Assembly: GCA_011525915.1 (NCBI GenBank)
Contig: WYBM01000101.1
Location: 1 to 37,668, forward strand
Direction: 5' to 3'
Origin: Ardenticatenaceae bacterium
GTDB taxonomy: Bacteria > Chloroflexota > Anaerolineae > Promineifilales > Promineifilaceae
Length of the DNA: 37,668 bases
The position numbers were made by a program, and so were the translations under genes. This document shows positions 31,859-37,668 of this stretch, piece by piece. Position 1 is the first letter of the stretch; every line of letters starts with the position of its first letter. Below the pieces are notes generated by a model. It made no database searches. It had not been told where the DNA came from and saw only the letters and a program-made list of their open reading frames with translations.

Positions 31859-34357
31859 TTACGGAGCAATATCAATGCCGTCAGCAACTTCCCCGGCATA
31901 GCCATGTAAGGAGCCATCCCAGAACATGCTGAAAGTACAGCTGGTGTTTGTACCCAGGGAGCCGGGTACACAAATGAAAATGTCGGCGCCATCGCCGCTG
32001 ACTCCGGTCACGCTAAACGCTCCAAGGGTGGTCAGGTATAAGGCGTTGGTGGCGTTGTTGACCCATACACCGTTGGTGTCTTCGGTAGAAGCTTGACTTA
32101 GACCTACATCGGAGCCGTCGAAGTAAAGGGACCAGGTACCGGCGGTGGTACTGCCCAGGGATGTGGCTGCAAAAGCCAACAAATCCTCGTCAGACCCGGA
32201 AACGCCGGTAACGCTCGGATCGCCCGTGGTGCTGATCAACAGCCGCCCATCTGGCGCAAAGCCGATGGCGTCAATGTCTTCGCCGCTGGTTGTCAGGCCC
32301 ACATCTGACCCGTCAAAGTACCAGGCGAAAGTGCCGGTAGAGGGGGTATAGCGCACAATGTCTGAGTCATCTACCGTGCCCAGGCTGCCAATTGTCACGG
32401 CCGTGTCGAAGCTCATCAAAATGGTGCCATCAGCCTGGATATCAAAGGCGTTGAGGTCCACTGTCACCCCCGCAGCCGAACCATCAAAGAACATGGTCCA
32501 CACCCCCGTACTGATATTGTAGGCCAGAATGTCTTCATCCTGGAATGAGACGCCGCCGGCCGTCCCGCCTGTGCTGGAGCTGACGTAAATGATGCCGCTA
32601 GATGGTGGCGGTGTGGCTGAAGGAGTGGGGGTGGGCGTATTGGTGGGTGTAGGCGGGGGGGTGGGGGTGGGCCCGCCGCTGCAGCTGGGGAAGGTGAAGG
32701 AGCCAATGCGCGTTTGCCAGTTGGTGCCGTTGGCCGCATAGTATTCCGTCGTGTACCAGAACGTGCAGCCATTGACATCCACTGTCATGGCCGAATAGTC
32801 ACCCCAACGGGTGTAGGAAGTCTGTGATCCCGTGCCGGCAATTAGGGTTGCTTCGCCCTGGCCTAACGTGTTGAGCGCATCACCGGCCAGACGCCCGGCA
32901 TAACGAATTTGGGGGTTAATGCTTGAACTAGAAGCGCTGTAGCCGACAGCCATATTACCCTGATTGTCTACGGCCACGCTGCCCATCCAGCGGTGAGTGC
33001 TGTCAGGCTGGTAGGTGCCTTGCTGGTAAACAGAGGGCGTACCGCTCAGGTTGCGGAATTCATACCAGCGAATGCCGGCCACCCCACCAGAAGCGACAGA
33101 GTGAGTGACCCATAAGGCACCAGTGCCGCCGACATTGCTGTACTGTAACTGTGCCATCAAGCGCCCGGCTAACGAGTCAAGATTGACGGAAGAGCTACCC
33201 TGAGGTACAGCACCAGCGTTTGAATAAGAAGCGATGCTGGTGCTGACTGGCCCGGTGAGGGTAGAGTTGGCGCTGTTGGCCCAATCAATAGCCAGTTTCC
33301 AGGTGTACATTGTCGTGGAGCTTTGCAGCGACATCAGATAGTTGGGCGTGCCTGCCGGAGGCATAGTGGCCTTGGCATTGGCTGGCAGCAGGCTGAAGTA
33401 TGCGGAACCCAGGTCAGCCAGTTGGTAATTGAGCGGAGAACCGTTGATCAATTCACTGCGGTTGAGCGCCCAGATCCGTACACCTTTGTAACTGGCGCTG
33501 GAACAGGTGCTGGTCAGGCAGTCAAACATATTGGCGGTCATATAGATGCCATCATGCCAGACGCCGATTTTGGGGTAATCATTCAGCCAGGGGTGAGAAG
33601 CATCATCGGCGCGCAGCCCGTAAAACCACCAGCCGCCAGAGACGGGATCGGCGGTCTTGGAAACAGCAATACATTCGTAATAAGGTCCATTCTGGGTGTT
33701 GGTCCAGGCAAAATCGGTGATGATCCAACGCCCGCTGACATTGTCATAGAGCACAACCGGATCACCATTGTTGTCGGCATCACACGGCGTGCCCGTGCCT
33801 GCAAACAAGGTGTCAAAGGTAAAGGCAGCTAACTGGGTACCGGTTTTAGAATAGATGCCAATAGAGGTATTAACAGCCTGGATGTAATGGTTAGGGCCAA
33901 CATCACCCTGAGTGTCAGGTGGCCAACCAGCGCCCCAGTTTGTCAGATCTAAGCCGGCGAAGTTTTGGCTGGGGCTGGGCATTGCCTCTGGCGCGAGCAA
34001 GTTCTGGCGGACGGGATCAATGAAGTTGGGGTCAGGCTTCTCCATCCCTTCCAGTTCAAACTCGATACCCAGGGTTTTTTCTTCCGGCCCAATCTGAGGT
34101 AGATCACGAAGATCGCCATCAAAAGAGACGGCAGGCGCCGAACTCCCTGTTTTGACCTCGCTTACCGTGGTATCCGTGGTATCACGGAAAACCTCAACTG
34201 TGTTTGGTGCACCGGGGATTAATAACTGTACGGCAGCATCGCGTTGTGCGATTTCGTTAGAGGTAAAGCCTGGCTGCTGTACCATCAGCCACACTCCCCA
34301 CACGACAACTGCTAATAGAAGAAACCCTATAACATGTCGACGAGAAAACTTTAACAT
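31859..34357 (-). CDS. Large secreted protein with Pro/Thr linker and DGSDVGL-type repeats
   Basis: 832 residues from ATG 34357, chosen over GTG 34360 because AGGAGG is then five bases upstream. The N-terminal hydrophobic helix (about 9-27) is a signal peptide or anchor. The main domain (about 95-555) contains WPPDTQGDVGPNHYIQAVN and many Trp/Tyr/Gly-rich strands, suggesting a beta-propeller-like exoprotein. A Pro/Thr-rich linker (about 562-592) leads to a C-terminal region in which FDGSDVGL and close variants recur four or five times, each near the end of a strand bundle. There are no catalytic motifs that I recognise. Cysteines come in nearby pairs, consistent with export and disulfides. 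Only one octamer occurs in 2.5 kb. Probably a surface or matrix protein. Confidence 0.75.
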   Translation of the reverse strand: MLKFSRRHVIGFLLLAVVVWGVWLMVQQPGFTSNEIAQRDAAVQLLIPGAPNTVEVFRDTTDTTVSEVKTGSSAPAVSFDGDLRDLPQIGPEEKTLGIEFELEGMEKPDPNFIDPVRQNLLAPEAMPSPSQNFAGLDLTNWGAGWPPDTQGDVGPNHYIQAVNTSIGIYSKTGTQLAAFTFDTLFAGTGTPCDADNNGDPVVLYDNVSGRWIITDFAWTNTQNGPYYECIAVSKTADPVSGGWWFYGLRADDASHPWLNDYPKIGVWHDGIYMTANMFDCLTSTCSSASYKGVRIWALNRSELINGSPLNYQLADLGSAYFSLLPANAKATMPPAGTPNYLMSLQSSTTMYTWKLAIDWANSANSTLTGPVSTSIASYSNAGAVPQGSSSVNLDSLAGRLMAQLQYSNVGGTGALWVTHSVASGGVAGIRWYEFRNLSGTPSVYQQGTYQPDSTHRWMGSVAVDNQGNMAVGYSASSSSINPQIRYAGRLAGDALNTLGQGEATLIAGTGSQTSYTRWGDYSAMTVDVNGCTFWYTTEYYAANGTNWQTRIGSFTFPSCSGGPTPTPPPTPTNTPTPTPSATPPPSSGIIYVSSSTGGTAGGVSFQDEDILAYNISTGVWTMFFDGSAAGVTVDLNAFDIQADGTILMSFDTAVTIGSLGTVDDSDIVRYTPSTGTFAWYFDGSDVGLTTSGEDIDAIGFAPDGRLLISTTGDPSVTGVSGSDEDLLAFAATSLGSTTAGTWSLYFDGSDVGLSQASTEDTNGVWVNNATNALYLTTLGAFSVTGVSGDGADIFICVPGSLGTNTSCTFSMFWDGSLHGYAGEVADGIDIAP

Positions 34358-34409
34358 CACTGCCTCCTCAAAAGGGTGTCTCCCCTCCCTTTTCCTTATA
34401 TCCCGGAGA

Positions 34410-34437
34410 ACTTTATCTGAGGGGGGGATTTAGTCAA
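34410..34437 (-). promoter_or_regulatory. Probable sigma70-type promoter of the secreted protein gene
   Basis: On the minus strand, TTGACT (34437-34432) is followed after 16 bases by TAAAGT (34415-34410). Transcription would start about 45 bases before ATG 34357. The spacer contains a run of seven C. Confidence 0.5.
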
Positions 34438-34513
34438 TGATTTGGCTAGAAATTGCTTGAGGAGGTGGTTGCTGCGGGCGTTTTCCCCTTATAAGTACAC
34501 TAAGCGCCCGGTT

Positions 34514-37423
34514 TTATTCGCCAACGGCCGTACCCCCCAACGGTATCCAGGAAAATTGCCCGGTAATCCGTTCGTCCAGAATGGGCAACGGCCGTTGGCT
34601 GAAGGCCTCATACATCACCAACGTGCCGCCGACCGCTTGGCCCGGTACGGCCTGCTCGGCCACCGCCAACAGTGGTGCGCCTGGCGCTGGCTTCAGGCTC
34701 TGGCAGTAGGCTTCATACGTCGGTGATTCTTGTGTGTAGTCAATGAGGTGGGGCGAGGTAATGTGCTCGCCGGCAATCCATTTTAAGGTGGGAATAGCTC
34801 CCATGGCCGGAACATAGTCCACCAGATCACACCAGGCCCAGTGAAAGCCGTCGGCTTCATACCCCACCAGCCGCGTAGAAACCACATAATCACGTAAGAT
34901 GGGGCGGTTGGTGGTAAAGCGCTGTGGCCAGGCGTAAGTGTTTCCTCTGGTGAATGGCTCGTAACCGGAGGTGAGTGATTCGCCCATCCATACCAGGCCA
35001 TCGGCCAGGGGCACATAGTGTGGCCACCGCTGGCTGTGGGGGGGCCACCATGCCGTGACAATACCCCATGGTCCGCTGAGGGGGGGTACGGCCGTAGGGT
35101 GATCCTGTGTTTCAGTGATGTACCCGTCAGCCGTTTGCCAGTGCAGGTACAGGCGCGGCTGCCCCGACAGCGTCTGATCCCAATCATAGCCAATAAGGCG
35201 GCGGGCGTCGCCATTCACAAGGTGGCGATAAACCCGGTTTTGCGTGGCGGGCGGCCGGCTCATAGCGATGACGTCGAGCGTGCCAAGAGAAACGGCGGCC
35301 TCCTGATTGCCAACACGAATCATGTAGCTGCCGGGGAGCGTCCCTGGGCGGGGTGTGAGATGAAATTGGGTGAGGGTCAACCCTGTTGGCGATGGGATGA
35401 TGGTCTGGTCAGATTGGGCATAAGAACGGCCGTCACCCCCCATCAGGTGGGCATACAAAGAGACGGGCAGGCGGGCATCAGGCAGCGGCTGCCAGGCCAG
35501 TGTAAGCACAACGTCTTGCCAGATCTCCGTCTCAGTTTGACTGAGATGGTAACCTACTAACTGGACGTTATCGGCCAGGATATGGGTCAACGGTACAAAA
35601 TCTTCCGGCAGGGTGGTGCGCGGCTGCTGGCGGAACCAGAACGCTTCATGCATGGGTTCCGGTGATGGCAGCCCGGTGTAAGCGGCAGCGTCATACCAGG
35701 TGGCGATGACGTCACGGCCGTTGTTCGTTTCGACACTAATGGCTTGCGCCCATGTCTGGCCATAGGGCTCTGCGCCGGGGGCCACGTAGCGCACGGTGAT
35801 ATCAGGCCGCTGCCCGGCCACCTCTTGCAAATACCACAGCGGTGTCACCCAGTGCCAGTTGGCCAGGATGATGGCATCTGGTGGGGCAGCCGTTAACAAG
35901 CCTTGCGCATAATCGTTAGCGTCTTCCGCCAGATGCAGCTGCCAGTAACTGGGCCAACGCTGCCATCCCTGATGCAAGGTGGCGGTAAACATCAGGGCGG
36001 CAAAGAGTAGGGCCAACGGCCGTAACCAACCGACTCGTTGGGTAGTCATCATCGGTGCCAGTTGCCCAACGCCGTAGCCCAGGCACAACACAGCCGGTAT
36101 GTAAGCCGGCAGCATGTATTCCACCGTTTGTGGGGCACGATACATAGCGGTGACAAGGGTGTGCAGAGCAAAGGCTCCCCCCAGCAACAGTCCCAGCTTC
36201 CATTCGCGCCAGAACAGCAGCGCCAACCCTATCCCCATCCCCAGCAGCAGCCAGGGAGAAAACTGGAAGGTCATGACGTTGCCCATCACCCCCAGGCGCA
36301 GGCTCAAAACAAGAGGATCGATGAAGTAAAAAAAGTCGCCTTGAAAGCCTAACCCCAGAAAGTGGCGTAGAAAGCCGGCTGGCGTAGCTAATTGCTCGCT
36401 GGCGCCGCGCACGTCGGCCCCTGCCCGCAGGGGCAGGTAGAGCAAGGGCAGCAGACCCGCCAATGCCGCCAGCAGCGGCCGCCCCCAGCGGTGTGGTGTC
36501 CGTACCAAGGAGGGATCGATCACGACGACAGTTATAAGAAATACCCCACCCATGAATGCCAATGACAGGTGATGGGTAATGCCCAGGCTCAGCGCCAATG
36601 CCAGCACCACCAGCCAGTGATCTTTGTTGGTTGGCTTCTGACGGGTTGCTGTCTGGTAAAAGCGCACCAATGCCCACAGCGCCAGGGCCGTAAACAGGGC
36701 CGTCAGGCTGCGAATGTTGGCGGTTGTGGCCTGCGACCAAAAGGTGGTGGCTGTACCCAAAGCGATCACGGCCGTAGCTGCTGCCAGATGTCGCTGGGTC
36801 AGGTCATGCACCGTCACGTAAACCAGCAGCAGCACGGCCGTGCTGCTGAGCACAGATAATACATTGACCCGGTAGGCGGCTGTGGCACCAATGGGCAGGC
36901 GGGTCATCAGGTGAGCAAGCAGGGTGTACAGCGGAAAGCCCGGCGGGTGAGCCACACCCAAACGGGCGGCTACCAGTTGGAATTCGCCATTATCGGCTGG
37001 CAGCAGCCCGGGTGACAGGGTAAGCAGGTATAAACCGCCGGCGGCAGCCATGACCAACCCTAACCCACCGGCCATCAGCCAGCGACCATTTGCCCTCATG
37101 CCACCCACTGCCTGCTCACCGGCTGCCTGCGCCAGGCACACGGCCGTGACTACTCCTACTCCCACCCAGACCAACGGATCCGCTTCTCCATAAACGACAT
37201 AAATGTATAAAAACAGCAGAGGCCAGGTTTCGCGCAGCGGATGTGGTTTGGTAATAAGGATGGCTAACGAGAGGGTGACGGCCGTGATCACCAGGGGGAT
37301 AGCCCAGTTAATGGGAAAATAAAGATGTGAGGCGTACAGTTCGCTTAACACCCGGCCACTGTACAGGCCTAAAGCGGCGGCTGGCATGACCCACCCCCCA
37401 CTTTTTATGAGACGATTCCACAT
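34514..37423 (-). CDS. DUF2723 membrane glycosyltransferase-like protein
   Basis: 969 residues from ATG 37423; the frame runs on to a TTG at 37450, but a TATAAT box lies inside that extension. About 12-13 hydrophobic helices occupy the first 560 residues. The first large loop carries the DUF2723 signature: TLSPGLLPADNGEFQLVAA, then LGVAHPPGFPLYTLLAHL. This acidic D-x-GEF loop is typical of GT-C-type transferases using lipid-linked sugars. A human relative, TMEM260, is an O-mannosyltransferase. The C-terminal 400 residues are soluble and probably extracytoplasmic. It may glycosylate exported proteins such as its neighbour, but this is inference. Ten octamers lie in the gene, the highest number in the window. 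Confidence 0.85.
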   Translation of the reverse strand: MWNRLIKSGGWVMPAAALGLYSGRVLSELYASHLYFPINWAIPLVITAVTLSLAILITKPHPLRETWPLLFLYIYVVYGEADPLVWVGVGVVTAVCLAQAAGEQAVGGMRANGRWLMAGGLGLVMAAAGGLYLLTLSPGLLPADNGEFQLVAARLGVAHPPGFPLYTLLAHLMTRLPIGATAAYRVNVLSVLSSTAVLLLVYVTVHDLTQRHLAAATAVIALGTATTFWSQATTANIRSLTALFTALALWALVRFYQTATRQKPTNKDHWLVVLALALSLGITHHLSLAFMGGVFLITVVVIDPSLVRTPHRWGRPLLAALAGLLPLLYLPLRAGADVRGASEQLATPAGFLRHFLGLGFQGDFFYFIDPLVLSLRLGVMGNVMTFQFSPWLLLGMGIGLALLFWREWKLGLLLGGAFALHTLVTAMYRAPQTVEYMLPAYIPAVLCLGYGVGQLAPMMTTQRVGWLRPLALLFAALMFTATLHQGWQRWPSYWQLHLAEDANDYAQGLLTAAPPDAIILANWHWVTPLWYLQEVAGQRPDITVRYVAPGAEPYGQTWAQAISVETNNGRDVIATWYDAAAYTGLPSPEPMHEAFWFRQQPRTTLPEDFVPLTHILADNVQLVGYHLSQTETEIWQDVVLTLAWQPLPDARLPVSLYAHLMGGDGRSYAQSDQTIIPSPTGLTLTQFHLTPRPGTLPGSYMIRVGNQEAAVSLGTLDVIAMSRPPATQNRVYRHLVNGDARRLIGYDWDQTLSGQPRLYLHWQTADGYITETQDHPTAVPPLSGPWGIVTAWWPPHSQRWPHYVPLADGLVWMGESLTSGYEPFTRGNTYAWPQRFTTNRPILRDYVVSTRLVGYEADGFHWAWCDLVDYVPAMGAIPTLKWIAGEHITSPHLIDYTQESPTYEAYCQSLKPAPGAPLLAVAEQAVPGQAVGGTLVMYEAFSQRPLPILDERITGQFSWIPLGGTAVGE

Positions 37424-37430
37424 GGGCCGG

Positions 37431-37436
37431 ATTATA
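37431..37436 (-). promoter_or_regulatory. -10 box placing transcription start at the DUF2723 ATG
   Basis: TATAAT on the minus strand (37436-37431) ends seven bases before ATG 37423, and no ribosome binding site precedes that ATG. This is the spacing expected of a leaderless transcript. No good -35 box is seen. Confidence 0.45.
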
Positions 37437-37487
37437 ACGTGACCGGACAAAATTCACATTGAGCCGCGCACTTCTCCCTATCATCTC

Positions 37488-37516
37488 TTGACGTTACCGG
37501 GTATACTAATGATAGT
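37488..37516 (+). promoter_or_regulatory. Possible promoter of the right-edge gene
   Basis: TTGACG (37488-37493) is followed after 17 bases by GATAGT (37511-37516). This lies 21 bases before an ATG that opens a frame running off the window. Confidence 0.4.
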
Positions 37517-37537
37517 GTTACCCATTACTTGAGATAC

Positions 37538-37668
37538 ATGGCAGCAATTCTCAATTTGGGAAATTGGTTGACAAAGAAGGCAAACCAGGTAATTACTATG
37601 GGGCATGGTAAAGAAATTCCCCTTACAAGCATTTTTCAAAGAATGTCAAGCCGCCTGGGCAGAGTTAC
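37538..37668 (+). CDS. Partial gene at the right edge, unknown
   Basis: From ATG 37538 the frame is open for 43 codons to the window end. It begins MAAILNLGNWLTKKANQV and continues with a Ser/Arg-containing helix-like stretch (LTSIFQRMSSRLGRV). The local sequence is AT-richer than most of the window, like the TPR gene at the left edge. The ribosome site is poor (GAGA only). I do not recognise the protein; with so few residues this may be a chance frame. Confidence 0.45.
   Translation, partial: MAAILNLGNWLTKKANQVITMGHGKEIPLTSIFQRMSSRLGRV

Larger units (their letters stand above)
737..37285. repeat. Dispersed palindromic octamer ACGGCCGT, about 60 copies
   Basis: By hand I count about 61 exact copies. 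Examples start at 737, 758, 3807, 5424, 8229, 9075, 11298, 12392, 13178, 15197, 16092, 17645, 20258, 24888, 25872, 26644, 27652, 28771, 29623, 30551, 30603, 32397, 34524, 36768 and 37278. Most are inside genes, in all three frames, giving Thr-Ala-Val, Gly-Arg or Arg-Pro. They are densest in the macroglobulin-like, kinase and DUF2723 genes and absent from 20332-24887. Near-copies with one change (GCGGCCGT, ACGGCCGC, ACGGCCGA) are also common. Confidence 0.95.

Noticed and set aside
35916..36740. A 274-codon minus-strand frame inside the DUF2723 gene
   Set aside because: It is a shifted frame of the same strand. The DUF2723 frame carries clear membrane helices and family motifs over the same bases, while this one has none.

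Overview
The window looks like chromosomal DNA of a Chloroflexota bacterium, probably of the Anaerolineae/Ardenticatenia type. This is inferred from gene content and not from a marker gene. Pointers are Pro/Thr-rich linkers in secreted proteins, a macroglobulin-like lipoprotein, an EF-G paralogue, a GerW-like protein without sporulation genes, a DUF2723 membrane glycosyltransferase and a complete branched-chain amino acid ABC operon. Coding density is high. I see no insertion sequence, integrase, phage gene or CRISPR array.

Layout. 1-672 is the 3' end of an AT-rich tetratricopeptide-repeat protein. 953-3871 is a tandem pair of two-helix SPFH (band 7) membrane proteins, followed by a DUF3800 protein (3981-4865). 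4971-8270 encodes a secreted protein of about ten carboxypeptidase-regulatory-like beta-sandwich repeats and ends in a strong terminator. An Uma2-type nuclease gene follows, convergent with an EF-G-like GTPase and sufE. 11861-14926 is a lipoprotein with the front half of a bacterial alpha-2-macroglobulin. 18117-14987 (minus strand) is a tight run: PPOX-like flavoprotein, split ThrE exporter, TrmH-type methyltransferase and Ogt. After a lipocalin-like gene and tRNA-Arg(CCG) comes the liv operon (24403 down to 19545: binding protein, LivH, LivM, LivG, LivF) with a two-CBS protein behind it. Next are a KdpE-like response regulator and a KdpD-like hybrid-input histidine kinase, with a small four-helix membrane gene lodged between them on the other strand. 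Then come a GerW-like protein, a small one-helix protein, a hydrolase/acyl-CoA ligase fusion, a large secreted protein and a DUF2723 glycosyltransferase. A new gene starts at the right edge.

The most striking signal is not a gene. The perfect palindrome ACGGCCGT occurs about 60 times by hand count, where under one copy is expected from base composition. It lies mostly inside genes, is read in all three frames, and is missing from several long stretches. This resembles the HIP1 octamer of cyanobacteria with a different sequence. A second repeat family is a heptamer, NNNACTG. It forms seven-unit arrays at two intergenic sites, one of which carries a perfect 17-bp hairpin between the binding-protein gene and the permease genes of the liv operon. 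I did not find a clear new defence or biosynthetic system. The best candidates for new biology are the palindrome, the heptamer arrays, the SPFH pair and the truncated macroglobulin lipoprotein.
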